Under the pieces are notes generated by a model, which saw only the letters and a list, made by a program, of their open reading frames with translations, ran no database searches and was not told the DNA's origin. A DNA stretch of 64,000 bases from Paraburkholderia eburnea (GTDB lineage: Bacteria > Pseudomonadota > Gammaproteobacteria > Burkholderiales > Burkholderiaceae). Positions within the stretch are counted from its first letter, which is position 1, and each line of letters opens with the position of its first letter. Of the stretch, positions 18,940 to 26,529 are shown piece after piece. Made by a program: the position numbers and the translations under genes. The stretch spans positions 62,001 through 126,000 of the forward strand of contig NZ_PQGA01000001.1 of assembly GCF_002917095.1 (NCBI RefSeq). The letters run 5' to 3'.

Positions 18940-19334
18940 AGCGTTGTCCGGGTGCTCGCTCGTGGCCGAGGCCGTGGGCAAGCGCCCGGCTCGCGGTGTG
19001 CCCATGCGGCTTGCCGCTGCTGCCCGCGAACGGCGGTTGAGCAGCGAAAGCAGCAGGACGCATGGGCACGCCGCGCGGTTTGGCTGACCTGGCAGTCAGC
19101 ACCCCGCGGACTCGCGCGCACGATCCGGCCCCAGCCAGGCTGCCGGAGCACCGCTCGCGGGGCCGCAACCGCGCAGATCGGCGTAAACTTGAACGGGATC
19201 GATGCTGTAAAAGCGTCTTTGTGCTCCAGAAGCACGCATGGTCCGACAAAACCGCGCCGCGCGCGGTCTGCACTCCGAATCCGAAAGCAATCCTGGCGCC
19301 GCGCCGGCTTCAAGCCTCCAGCGCCCCTTCATCG
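18940..19334 (+). other. 395-bp non-coding region with a large imperfect cruciform
   Basis: No credible gene is seen between purD and hemF. An 11-bp perfect inverted repeat, GTGCCCATGCG at 18998-19008 and its complement at 19059-19069, encloses 50 nt. Within that are GCTGCTG and CAGCAG segments that can also pair, and GCAGC-GAAA-GCAGC. The whole could fold into a branched RNA about 72 nt long. The rest, up to the hemF start, shows nothing recognisable. Confidence 0.5.
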
Positions 19335-20288
19335 ATGACCGAAACGATTCAATCCGGCGTCGCGCCCGAGGGCGCGACGCATGACAGCATTGCAGTGCGC
19401 AGCTGGCTCTCCGGCCTGCAGACGCGCATCGCCGACGCGCTCGGCAGCTTCGACGGCACGCCCTTCGCGACCGACGCATGGCAGCGCGCGCCCGGCGAAA
19501 AGCTGCGCGGCGGTGGCTGCACGCGCATCCTCGAAAACGGCCAGTTCTTCGAGCGCGGCGGCATCGGCTTCTCGGACGTCCAGGGCGACGCCCTGCCGCC
19601 CTCGGCGACGGCGGCGCGCCCCGAACTCAACGGCCGCGGCTTCGAGGCGATGGGCGTCTCGCTCGTGCTGCATCCGCGCAATCCGTACTGCCCGACCGTG
19701 CACATGAACGTGCGCCTGCTGATGGCGACGAAAGTGGGCGAAGCGCCGGTGTTCTGGTTCGGCGGCGGCATGGATCTCACGCCCTACTACGGCTTCGAGG
19801 AAGACGCGCGGCACTTCCACCGCGTCTGCCGCGACGCGCTCGCGCCTTACGGCGACGCGCTCTACCCGCGCTTCAAGCAGTGGTGCGACGAGTATTTCTT
19901 CCTCAAGCATCGCAACGAGGCACGCGGCGTCGGCGGCATCTTCTTCGACGACTACGCCGAAGGCGGCTTCGACGAAGCTTTTGCGATGCTGCGCAGCGTC
20001 GGCGACGGCTTCCTGAAGGCATATCTGCCGATCATCGAAAAGCGCCGCGCGACGCCCTACGGCGAAGCCGAGCGCGAATTCCAGGCGTACCGGCGCGGCC
20101 GTTACGTCGAGTTCAACCTCGTGTGGGATCGCGGCACGCACTTCGGCCTGCAAAGCGGCGGGCGCACCGAATCGATCCTCATGTCGATGCCGCCGGGCGC
20201 AACCTGGCGCTACGACTGGCAGCCGCAGGCGGGCACGCCGGAAGCGCGCCTTTACAGCGACTTCCTGCCGGTGCGCGCATGGATCTGA
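19335..20288 (+). CDS. hemF: Coproporphyrinogen III oxidase, oxygen-dependent
   Basis: A protein of 317 residues that converts coproporphyrinogen III to protoporphyrinogen IX using oxygen. Family motifs seen include [69 protein letters not shown] and [18 protein letters not shown]. The start at 19335 (MTETIQSG) fits the family length. An upstream in-frame start would add about 90 unrelated residues from the intergenic cruciform and is rejected. The nadD start follows after 22 bp. Confidence 0.95.
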   Translation: MTETIQSGVAPEGATHDSIAVRSWLSGLQTRIADALGSFDGTPFATDAWQRAPGEKLRGGGCTRILENGQFFERGGIGFSDVQGDALPPSATAARPELNGRGFEAMGVSLVLHPRNPYCPTVHMNVRLLMATKVGEAPVFWFGGGMDLTPYYGFEEDARHFHRVCRDALAPYGDALYPRFKQWCDEYFFLKHRNEARGVGGIFFDDYAEGGFDEAFAMLRSVGDGFLKAYLPIIEKRRATPYGEAEREFQAYRRGRYVEFNLVWDRGTHFGLQSGGRTESILMSMPPGATWRYDWQPQAGTPEARLYSDFLPVRAWI

Positions 20289-20310
20289 TTGATCTGACGG
20301 ATCTGATACT

Positions 20311-21036
20311 GTGACGACTTCTCCGGTCACCCCAGCCACGGCAAACACCACGGCGCTCGCGCGACGTGTCGGGCTGCTCGGCGGCACGTTCGATCCGATC
20401 CACGACGGCCATCTCGCGCTCGCGCGTCATTTCGCTCACGTGCTCGATCTGACCGAAGTGATCCTGCTGCCCGCCGGCCAGCCCTGGCAAAAGCCGGAGG
20501 TCAGCGCGGCCGGGCATCGGCTTGCCATGACGCGCCTCGCTGCAGCCACGCTGGCGCTGCCGGGCGTGACGGTCACGGTCGATCCGGACGAGATCGAGCA
20601 CGACGGCCCCACCTACACGGTGGACACGCTGCGCCGCTGGCGCGCGAAGAGCACGAGCAACGCCAACGCCGCGCTGACGCTGCTGATGGGCGCGGATCAA
20701 TTGCTGCATCTGGATTCGTGGCACGAATGGCGCGAGCTGTTCGCGCTCGCGCATCTGGGCGTGGCGAGCCGCCCCGGCTTCGATTTCGCGGCGCTGCCGC
20801 CCGAAGTGGGCGCCACGGTCGCCGCGCGCCGCGCCGACGCCGCGACGCTCGCGGCCACGCGCTGCGGCCATCTGCTGATCGACGACACGCTCGCGCTCGA
20901 CGTATCGGCGACCGAAATCCGCCACGCGATCAACGCCGCCGATCATGCCGATCCAGGCGGCGCGCAAACAACAAAAGTCCCCGCAACCGTGTGGGACTAT
21001 ATTCATCAACATCATCTGTACAGGCACCACGGGTAA
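20311..21036 (+). CDS. nadD: Nicotinate-nucleotide adenylyltransferase
   Basis: A protein of 241 residues that adenylates nicotinate mononucleotide in NAD synthesis. The nucleotidyltransferase signature is [31 protein letters not shown] near the C-terminus corresponds to the usual ISSTxIR motif. The start is a GTG at 20311. The N-terminal 20 residues before the core fold are Thr/Ala-rich and not conserved, so a later start cannot be excluded. It is tightly followed by rsfS, 2 bp away. Confidence 0.93.
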   Translation: MTTSPVTPATANTTALARRVGLLGGTFDPIHDGHLALARHFAHVLDLTEVILLPAGQPWQKPEVSAAGHRLAMTRLAAATLALPGVTVTVDPDEIEHDGPTYTVDTLRRWRAKSTSNANAALTLLMGADQLLHLDSWHEWRELFALAHLGVASRPGFDFAALPPEVGATVAARRADAATLAATRCGHLLIDDTLALDVSATEIRHAINAADHADPGGAQTTKVPATVWDYIHQHHLYRHHG

Positions 21037-21038
21037 AT

Positions 21039-21509
21039 ATGGACATCCGCAAACTTCAACGCACCATCGTCGACGCTCTGGAAGACGTCAAGGCGCAAGA
21101 CATCCGCGTCTTCAACACGAGCCATCTGACCGAACTGTTCGACCGCGTGGTGGTCGCGAGCGGCACCTCGAACCGCCAGACCAAGGCGCTCGCCAATAGC
21201 GTGCGTGAGGCGGTCAAGGAAGCCGGCGGCGACATCGTCAGCACGGAAGGCGAAGACATCGGCGAATGGGTGCTGGTCGATTGCGGCGACGCCGTCGTCC
21301 ACATCCTGCAGCCCGCGCTGCGCCAGTACTACAACCTCGAAGAAATCTGGGGCGACAAGCCGGTGCGCCTGAAGCTCGCGGCCAACACGGGCTTCGTGGG
21401 CGCGCGCCCGAGCGAGCCGATGGACGAGGACGAGGAAGAAGCCGAAGAAGCGCCGGTCGCGGCGAAGAAGCCCGCCCGCAAGACGGCTGCGCGCAAGAGC
21501 GCGAAGTAA
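21039..21509 (+). CDS. rsfS: Ribosome silencing factor RsfS
   Basis: A protein of 156 residues. The conserved core runs from MDIRKLQRTIVDALEDVKA through FDRVVVASGTSNRQTKALA to GEWVLVDCGDAVVHIL. RsfS binds ribosomal protein L14 and blocks subunit joining in starved cells. The C-terminal 35 residues are an acidic run (DEDEEEAEEA) followed by a Lys/Ala tail, a lineage-specific extension. The gene starts 2 bp after nadD and leads into rlmH, the common rsfS-rlmH pairing. Confidence 0.94.
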   Translation: MDIRKLQRTIVDALEDVKAQDIRVFNTSHLTELFDRVVVASGTSNRQTKALANSVREAVKEAGGDIVSTEGEDIGEWVLVDCGDAVVHILQPALRQYYNLEEIWGDKPVRLKLAANTGFVGARPSEPMDEDEEEAEEAPVAAKKPARKTAARKSAK

Positions 21510-21539
21510 GCCTCGCCGCCCGTTCGCACTCCCTGGCAT

Positions 21540-22010
21540 ATGAAACTGCATATCGTCGCCGTCGGCCACAAGATGCCGGACTGGATCGCCGAGGGCTTCG
21601 AGGAGTACACGAAGCGCATGCCGCCCGAGCTGCGCATCGAGCTGCGCGAAGTGAAGCCCGAGCAGCGCTCGTCGGGCCGGTCCGCCGAAAGCGTGATGGC
21701 CGCCGAGCGCACGCGCATCGAAGCGGCCCTGCCGAAGAACGCGCGCATCGTCGCGCTGGACGAACGCGGCAAAGATTGGACCACGATGCAGCTCGCCCAG
21801 GCGCTGCCGGGCTGGCAGCAGGACGGGCGCGACGTGGCGTTCCTCATCGGCGGCGCGGACGGGCTCGATCCGCAGCTCAAAGCGCGCGCCGACACGCTGC
21901 TGCGCCTGTCCTCCCTCACCCTGCCGCATGCGATGGTGCGCGTGCTGCTCGCCGAGCAGCTTTACCGCGCCTGGACCATCACGCAGAATCACCCCTATCA
22001 TCGCGTTTAA
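21540..22010 (+). CDS. rlmH: 23S rRNA pseudouridine-1915 N3-methyltransferase
   Basis: A SPOUT-family methyltransferase of 156 residues, the usual length for RlmH. It contains [34 protein letters not shown], the SAM-binding knot [11 protein letters not shown] and [20 protein letters not shown]. It methylates pseudouridine 1915 of 23S rRNA in assembled ribosomes. It starts 30 bp after rsfS. Confidence 0.96.
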   Translation: MKLHIVAVGHKMPDWIAEGFEEYTKRMPPELRIELREVKPEQRSSGRSAESVMAAERTRIEAALPKNARIVALDERGKDWTTMQLAQALPGWQQDGRDVAFLIGGADGLDPQLKARADTLLRLSSLTLPHAMVRVLLAEQLYRAWTITQNHPYHRV

Positions 22011-22196
22011 GCGCGCCTGAAGCGCAGGTCGGGCCATGCGTGCCGCATCCGCGGCCTGGTGTGGCCTTGGTGTGGCCGGTATGCCCGGCGTGACGCGCGC
22101 GGCTTCCGTGCGTTGTCCGCAAGATTGCCGCCCGCGCCCAGGCGCTCATCCGAACTCCGTCTTTTCAAGACGAAATTCAAGACGTACACCCGCCCG

Positions 22197-22820
22197 ATGA
22201 CCCACTCCGCGACTTATCCGTTCGTCTATCTCGCCTCGCAGAGCCCGCGCCGCCAGGAACTGCTGCAGCAGCTCGGCGTGCGTTTCGAGCTGCTGTTGCC
22301 GCGTCCCGACGAAGACGCCGAAGCGCTCGAAGCGGTGCTGCCCGGCGAAACCGCCGCCGTCTATGTCGAGCGCGTGTGCGCCGCCAAGGCCGACGCCGCT
22401 CGCGCGCGGCTCGTGGCCGGCGCCCATGCGCACGCGCCGATCCTCACCGCCGATACGACGGTCAGCATCGACGGCCACATCCTCGGCAAACCGCACGACG
22501 CCGCCGACGCCTATGCGATGCTCGAACGCCTCGCCGGGCGCGAGCACGAAGTGCTGACCGCCGTCGCCGTGGTCAATGCCGAAGGCGTGTGCCTGCCGGT
22601 GGCCGTATCGCGCTCGCATGTGCGCTTCGCCGCCGCCCTGCCCGCCGCCATCGCCCTCTACGTGGCGAGCAAGGAACCGTTCGGCAAGGCCGGCGCCTAC
22701 GGCATCCAGGGCCGCGCCGCCGAATTCATCGAGCGAATCGACGGGTCCTATTCGGGTATCATGGGTTTGCCACTTTTCGAAACGGCCGCCCTCCTGCGTG
22801 CCGCGAGCATCGACTTCTAA
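22197..22820 (+). CDS. maf: Maf-family nucleotide pyrophosphatase
   Basis: A protein of 207 residues of the Maf/YhdE group, which hydrolyse non-canonical or excess nucleotides such as dTTP and UTP and are linked to septum control. Signatures are [32 protein letters not shown] and [25 protein letters not shown]. The start at 22197 gives the family N-terminus; an in-frame upstream start would add 46 Arg-rich residues. It lies 8 bp before rng, in the common maf-rng order. Confidence 0.94.
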   Translation: MTHSATYPFVYLASQSPRRQELLQQLGVRFELLLPRPDEDAEALEAVLPGETAAVYVERVCAAKADAARARLVAGAHAHAPILTADTTVSIDGHILGKPHDAADAYAMLERLAGREHEVLTAVAVVNAEGVCLPVAVSRSHVRFAAALPAAIALYVASKEPFGKAGAYGIQGRAAEFIERIDGSYSGIMGLPLFETAALLRAASIDF

Positions 22821-22828
22821 AACAAATC

Positions 22829-24298
22829 ATGAACGAAGAAATCCTGATCAACGTCACGCCACAGGAGACGCGGGTCGCGTTGGTCCAGCAAGGCGCAGTG
22901 CAGGAACTTCACGTCGAGCGCACGCTCTCGCGCGGGCGCGTCGGCAACGTCTATCTCGGCAAGGTCGTGCGCGTGTTGCCAGGCATGCAGTCCGCGTTTA
23001 TCGACATCGGCCTGGAGCGCGCGGCGTTTCTGCACGTCGCCGATATCTGGCATCCGCGTCTGGCTGGCGAACCGCATACGAGCGCGCATCATCAGCCCAT
23101 CGAAAAGACGGTTTTCGAAGGCCAGACGCTGATGGTGCAAGTCGTGAAGGACCCGATCGGCACCAAGGGCGCGCGGCTGTCCACGCAGGTGAGCATCGCG
23201 GGCCGCACGCTCGTGTATCTGCCGCAGGAGCCGCATATCGGCATCTCGCAGAAGATCGAGAGCGAGGCCGAGCGCGAAGCCGTGCGCGCGCGTCTGACCG
23301 CCGTGTTGCCCGCCGATGAAAAAGGCGGCTACATCGTGCGCACGATCGCCGAAGACGCGACGAGCGAAGAACTCGCCGCCGACGTGGCCTATCTGCGCAA
23401 GACGTGGGCGACGATTCTCTCGCAGGCGCAGCGCCTGCCCGCGACCAGCCTGCTCTACCAGGACCTGAACCTGAGCCAGCGCGTGCTGCGCGACTTCGTC
23501 AACGACGAGACCACGCGCATCCAGGTGGATTCGCGCGAGACGTTCCAGAAGCTCAGCGACTTCGCCACCGAATTCACGCCCGCCGTGCAGCCGAAGCTGC
23601 ATCACTACACGGGCGAGCGGCCGCTCTTCGACCTCTACAACATCGAGGCCGAAATCCAGCGCGCGCTGTCGCGCCGCGTGGATCTGAAATCGGGCGGCTA
23701 CCTCGTGATCGACCAGACCGAGGCAATGACGACGATCGACGTGAACACGGGCGGCTACGTGGGCGCGCGCAACTTCGACGACACGATCTTCAAGACCAAC
23801 CTGGAAGCGGCGCATACGATCGCGCGGCAATTGCGGCTGCGCAATCTGGGCGGCGTGATCATCATCGACTTCATCGATATGGAGAACGTCGAGCATCGCG
23901 ATCAGGTGCTCGGCGAGCTGAAGAAGGCGCTCTCGCGCGATCGCACGCGCGTGACGGTGAATGGCTTCTCGCAGCTTGGACTGGTGGAGATGACACGCAA
24001 GCGCACGCGCGAGTCGCTCGCGCATGTGCTGTGCGAGCCGTGCCCGACTTGCCTTGGCAAGGGGCAGGTGAAGACGGCGCGGACGGTGTGCTATGACGTA
24101 CTGCGGGAGATACTGCGCGAGTCGAGACAGTTCAATCCGCGCGAGTTTCGCGTAGTGGCGTCGCAGCAGGTAATCGATCTGTTTCTGGAAGACGAATCGC
24201 AGCATCTGGCGATGCTGATCGACTTTATCGGCAAGCCGGTTTCGCTGCGCGTGGAGTCGAATTTGAGTCAGGAGCAGTATGATATTGTGTTGATGTGA
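22829..24298 (+). CDS. rng: Ribonuclease G
   Basis: A 489-residue endoribonuclease of the RNase E/G family that matures the 16S rRNA 5' end and degrades mRNA. The N-terminal S1-like domain has SRGRVGNVYLGKV and MQSAFIDIGLERAAFLHV. The catalytic region has DVNTGGYVGARNFDDTIFKTN with the metal-binding Asp and IIDFIDMENVEHR. The zinc-link motif is LCEPCPTCLGKG near residue 403. The last 18 bases of the gene, including the stop, are one copy of the 19-bp repeat that bounds the downstream element. Integration there has kept the protein end intact. Confidence 0.96.
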   Translation: MNEEILINVTPQETRVALVQQGAVQELHVERTLSRGRVGNVYLGKVVRVLPGMQSAFIDIGLERAAFLHVADIWHPRLAGEPHTSAHHQPIEKTVFEGQTLMVQVVKDPIGTKGARLSTQVSIAGRTLVYLPQEPHIGISQKIESEAEREAVRARLTAVLPADEKGGYIVRTIAEDATSEELAADVAYLRKTWATILSQAQRLPATSLLYQDLNLSQRVLRDFVNDETTRIQVDSRETFQKLSDFATEFTPAVQPKLHHYTGERPLFDLYNIEAEIQRALSRRVDLKSGGYLVIDQTEAMTTIDVNTGGYVGARNFDDTIFKTNLEAAHTIARQLRLRNLGGVIIIDFIDMENVEHRDQVLGELKKALSRDRTRVTVNGFSQLGLVEMTRKRTRESLAHVLCEPCPTCLGKGQVKTARTVCYDVLREILRESRQFNPREFRVVASQQVIDLFLEDESQHLAMLIDFIGKPVSLRVESNLSQEQYDIVLM

Positions 24299-24299
24299 G
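24281..24299 (+). repeat. attL-like 19-bp direct repeat overlapping the end of rng
   Basis: The 19-mer GATATTGTGTTGATGTGAG occurs here and again, identically and in the same orientation, at 27917-27935. It covers the last codons and stop of rng. The arrangement is that left when a tyrosine recombinase integrates at the 3' end of a gene and restores it. An integrase gene fragment begins 158 bp inside this end. Confidence 0.88.
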
Positions 24300-24302
24300 A
24301 AT

Positions 24303-24337
24303 CAGGCCGGTGCATCCCAGATGCTCGAACCGGCCTG
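24303..24337 (+). terminator. Element-borne hairpin replacing the rng terminator
   Basis: A perfect 9-bp stem (CAGGCCGGT with ACCGGCCTG) starts 4 bp after the rng stop, inside the element. A different hairpin sits at the same distance after attR, and both are followed by a CCTGAAA-GCCC-like segment. The element thus appears to supply its own rng terminator while the original one lies beyond attR. No T-run follows, so termination is inferred. Confidence 0.5.
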
Positions 24338-24413
24338 AAAGCCCCACCAGCCGGGGATTTACGCAAGCCGTAGGATCATTCAGCATCATCCCGTATCAGG
24401 AAAGCACGCTTCG

Positions 24414-24425
24414 AATGGGTAGCCA
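24414..24425 (+). repeat. Arm-type repeat near attL
   Basis: AATGGGTAGCCA occurs once here, 32 bp before the integrase start, and twice near attR (27817-27828 and, as CATGGGTAGCCA, 27829-27840). All copies are in the same orientation. Repeats near both ends of an integrated element are typical of integrase arm-binding sites. Confidence 0.6.
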
Positions 24426-24456
24426 GGTGTGCTGGGTTGACCGGGAGGAAAGCCAA

Positions 24457-24825
24457 ATGGCGAAACGTGAAGGGAACGTGCTCACCGATGCGCAGCTACG
24501 TGCTTGGGTGCGAGCGGACGAGCCAGTCGCAAAATCGGACGGCGGCGGCCTGACATTCACACTTTCGGCAGGCGGCACCGCCGCCTGGGTGTTCCGGTTT
24601 CGGCACGGCGGGCGGCGGCAAGAGCTAACGCTCGGTCGCTATCCCGATCTGTCTCTGTCGGCAGCGCGCACCGCAGCCGCCAAGCGGCGCGTCGCAGTCA
24701 GTGACGGGGCAAACCCGGCCGACGATGTTCGCAAGGCGAAGGCAAGGCGGGATTGGTCGGTGCGACAGCTCGTCGCCGACTATCGGGAGAAGGTGCTATC
24801 CACCTTAGAACCCTTAACAAAATGA
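24457..24825 (+). pseudogene. P4-type tyrosine integrase, truncated after the arm-binding domain
   Basis: Only 122 codons remain of a gene that normally has about 400. The preserved part is the DUF4102 arm-binding domain: LTDAQLRAW near the start, then VAKSDGGGLTFTLSAGGTAAWVFRFR and RRQELTLGRYPDLSLSAAR. The start of the core-binding domain follows (WSVRQLVADYREKVL). The frame ends at LEPLTK where insertion-sequence-like DNA begins. The catalytic Arg-His-Arg-Tyr domain is absent from the window. GGGAGGAAA lies 7-8 nt before the ATG, so the 5' end is intact. The truncated protein could still bind arm sites but not recombine. Confidence 0.88.
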
Positions 24826-24891
24826 ACGAAGGGGCTGTTAACCCTCGATGAATGCTGCTAACCTTTTCATTGTTTCGACGACGAAAAGGAC

Positions 24892-25041
24892 ATGGCCAAG
24901 CCGATACTCGACGACGAACTGTGGGCACTCATCGAACCGTTGCTGCCCCCTCCCAAACTACGACGAACCCGTTATCCGGGGCGCAAGCCGCTCGACAATC
25001 GTGCGGTGCTCACCGGCATTCTCTTCGTCCTACAGACAGGC
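24892..25041 (+). pseudogene. N-terminal fragment of an IS5-type transposase
   Basis: The first 50 codons, beginning MAKPILDDELWALIEPLLPP and continuing through the Pro-Gly-Arg-Lys-Pro and LTGILFVLQTG motifs, match the start of an IS5-family (IS402-like) transposase. After FVLQTG the frame loses all resemblance and no DDE domain follows. The insertion sequence probably starts between 24820 and 24840 (GGGGCTGTTAACCCT). Its right end is not found. It probably removed the 3' part of the integrase. Confidence 0.78.
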
Positions 25042-25186
25042 GGCTCGCCGCTCTCGCTCGAGCGCGTGTCGCTGCTCGACCGGCCGCCCGAGGACGGCAC
25101 AAGCTGGCGGCATGGCTGGCGGGCTGATCCGGCTGCCACCCGTAATTTTGTCAGTCCATTACGCGCGGGAAGACACTGGCCGACGC

Positions 25187-25349
25187 GGCGGTTGCCGACC
25201 GCCAGCCGGAATAAGTCCGGATGTGCCGAACGAAAGTTCGCACGCGGGAAGGCGCAGGACGCCCGCCCAGCATGGAGCTTCCGGTTCTTACTGGCTCTCG
25301 AAAGTTCGAGCCGGACGCAGAATAATTCCGAACGAAACGCCGAGCGGCG
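25187..25349 (+). ncRNA. Candidate structured RNA A: array of six hairpins
   Basis: Six stems lie within 163 bases. They are GGCGGT/ACCGCC (25187-25203), CCGGA/TCCGG (25206-25220) and GTG-C-CGAAC with a GAAA loop and GTTCGCAC (25223-25243). Next come GGCG/CGCC extended by GCG/CGC (25244-25266), GGCTC/GAGCC with CGAAAG in the loop (25293-25312), and CGCC/GGCG (25338-25349). The strand is not certain, but GNRA-type loops appear on the plus strand. I do not recognise the family. It could be a phage regulatory RNA or the remains of a ribozyme or retroelement RNA. Confidence 0.45.
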
Positions 25350-25520
25350 GCACGCGATTTGTACCGGCTCGTTAATTCTGATCGATGGCGCGCGGGACTT
25401 TTTTGCCCCTATTAAAGGAGGCGAGAAAGGAAAGAAACTCCACCGCCCCTCTCGGCCGCCGCCACCTGAAACGGCGCAAACGTCCCCAGGATAAGGCTGC
25501 ACGGTTGGTTACCGCTCGCA

Positions 25521-25706
25521 CGGTTTCCAGCGTGGTTACCACTAGAAGCGGGGTTCCAGTAAGGAGGGAATGGGAAAAGCGCCTCTGCAGCGAATGCTGG
25601 CGGAGCGATCCTGCTGCGCCCACCCTGAGGGCCGAAAGCCTTACTGAGCAAGGTTTGCGGTGGGTACTGACTGATGCGGTACGCACGCTGGTACGCATGG
25701 AAACCG
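25521..25706 (+). ncRNA. Candidate structured RNA B: closed multi-hairpin domain
   Basis: CGGTTTCC at 25521-25528 pairs exactly with GGAAACCG at 25699-25706, closing a domain of 186 nt. The adjacent AGCGTG at 25529-25534 can pair with CACGCT at 25684-25689 as an alternative. Inside are GTGG-TTA-CCAC (25532-25542), a 9-pair stem around GAAT (25583-25605), GGC-CGAAA-GCC (near 25630-25640) and ATGC-GTAC arms closed by GTAC-GCAT (25674-25698). P4-type satellites use a small immunity RNA near the integrase; whether this is related cannot be shown here. Confidence 0.45.
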
Positions 25707-25811
25707 GGGTTTTTACCGTCTATAAAAAGGCGGGCCAGCGGAAATAACCTCGGCGACCGCGCGCGGCGAAGACCCGGCAGCACGAACTGGGGGGCCAGGA
25801 AAGACGGACAC

Positions 25812-25836
25812 AAAAAAACCGACCCTCGCGAGTCGG
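25812..25836 (-). terminator. Rho-independent terminator of the three-gene cassette
   Basis: On the minus strand a CCGAC/GTCGG stem with an 8-nt loop is followed by seven T residues, 10 bp after the last cassette gene. The other strand has a shorter T-run (CTTTT), so it may work in both directions. Confidence 0.8.
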
Positions 25837-25845
25837 CTTTTCGTT

Positions 25846-26058
25846 TCAGCCCTCGGCGTCCGGATCACCGTCGTCTGAAAGCAACTCCGAGAGATCTTCT
25901 GGCCGCAGTCTCCTCATCGCCTTCTCGACCTTCTTGTCGTAACGGCGATCGTTGGGATCGTGGCCGGCGTGCGCCTTGCGGGCGTACTTTTGCACGAAGC
26001 AACCAAGCTCCCCAACCAGGCGGCCCCGCTTTCGAACCTCAATCAAGCCAAACTCCAC
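25846..26058 (-). CDS. Small basic/acidic protein, third gene of the toxin-like cassette
   Basis: A protein of 70 residues not recognised with certainty. It starts MEFGLIEVRKRGRLVGELGC, has a central basic segment (QKYARKAHAGHDPNDRRYDKK) and ends acidic (SDDGDPDAEG). The basic centre and the acidic end could reflect nucleic-acid binding or mimicry. The start overlaps the preceding immunity-like gene by 16 bp, so it is co-translated with it. It may be an accessory immunity or regulatory protein; this is inference from position only. Confidence 0.6.
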   Translation of the reverse strand: MEFGLIEVRKRGRLVGELGCFVQKYARKAHAGHDPNDRRYDKKVEKAMRRLRPEDLSELLSDDGDPDAEG

Positions 26059-26528
26059 GGATCGACCTTTCCGCCCTGGATCACGAAGTGCTTTCCTTCC
26101 GAACCCGGTTCAAAGAAACGCCAATCTTCTTCGTCGGGCGCGGCATCCGTAACTATCAAGAGGCGCAATTGCCCCGACATTGAGATGGACATGTTGCCGT
26201 TGTCGCCGACCGCCACGCGCTCAACAATGAAAGGTCCATGGCTGGTAATGAGGCTCCGTACCCGTTCAAGCGTCGCGCGAGTGCTTTCGTCTGAAACTGC
26301 AAAATCCGAGGCATCTACAAAGACCTCATTGGCGCGCTCGATTTTCCAACCGCATTGGATATGCAGCGCCCACGCGCCAACGTGCTTGATGGTCCCGCGC
26401 TTTGTTGTCATTTCCCGGATGGGGCCGAATTGCAAGGTAAGCATGTCCGCCGCACACCCAGCGCCACTCATATCCAGTCCGATGAGGACCGAAAGTCTCT
26501 GCTCGATTTGTTCCCGCGTATCGACCAT
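26043..26528 (-). CDS. Immunity-protein-like partner of the upstream toxin-like gene
   Basis: A cytoplasmic protein of 161 residues with no signal peptide. The pattern LIGLDMSGAGCAADMLTLQF, then GAWALHIQCGWKIER and a C-terminal EEDWRFFEPGSEGKHFVIQGG, resembles small proteins encoded directly behind polymorphic toxins, judged from memory without a search. The start at 26528 has GGGAG 8 nt upstream and lies 1 bp after the upstream stop, the spacing expected of a toxin-immunity pair. An in-frame ATG six codons upstream is possible but has no better site. No enzymatic motif is seen. Confidence 0.6.
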   Translation of the reverse strand: MVDTREQIEQRLSVLIGLDMSGAGCAADMLTLQFGPIREMTTKRGTIKHVGAWALHIQCGWKIERANEVFVDASDFAVSDESTRATLERVRSLITSHGPFIVERVAVGDNGNMSISMSGQLRLLIVTDAAPDEEDWRFFEPGSEGKHFVIQGGKVDPWSLA

Positions 26529-26529
26529 T

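Larger units (their letters stand above)
25042..25818. other. Non-coding core of the element, rich in hairpins
   Basis: No frame in these 777 bases looks like a protein. Those that exist have no ribosome-binding site and Arg/Ser-rich composition. Instead the sequence is dense in short perfect stems, often with GAAA loops. The two best clusters are listed as candidate RNAs. The convergent terminator of the minus-strand cassette closes the region on the right. Confidence 0.6.

Noticed and set aside
25187..25349. Group II intron domain V or a retron RNA
   Set aside because: One hairpin (GAAA loop then GTTCGCAC) recalls domain V, but the AGC triad and domain VI are not found, and no reverse transcriptase is present. 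Kept only as an unassigned structured RNA.
25385..25747. A plus-strand frame of 120 codons in the same region
   Set aside because: It is Arg/Thr/Ser-rich with no ribosome-binding site and no known domain. The base-pairing pattern explains the sequence better.
25412..25813. A minus-strand frame of 133 codons in the core of the element
   Set aside because: It has no ribosome-binding site, lies downstream of a strong minus-strand terminator and overlaps the hairpin-rich DNA. A conserved homologue would revive it.
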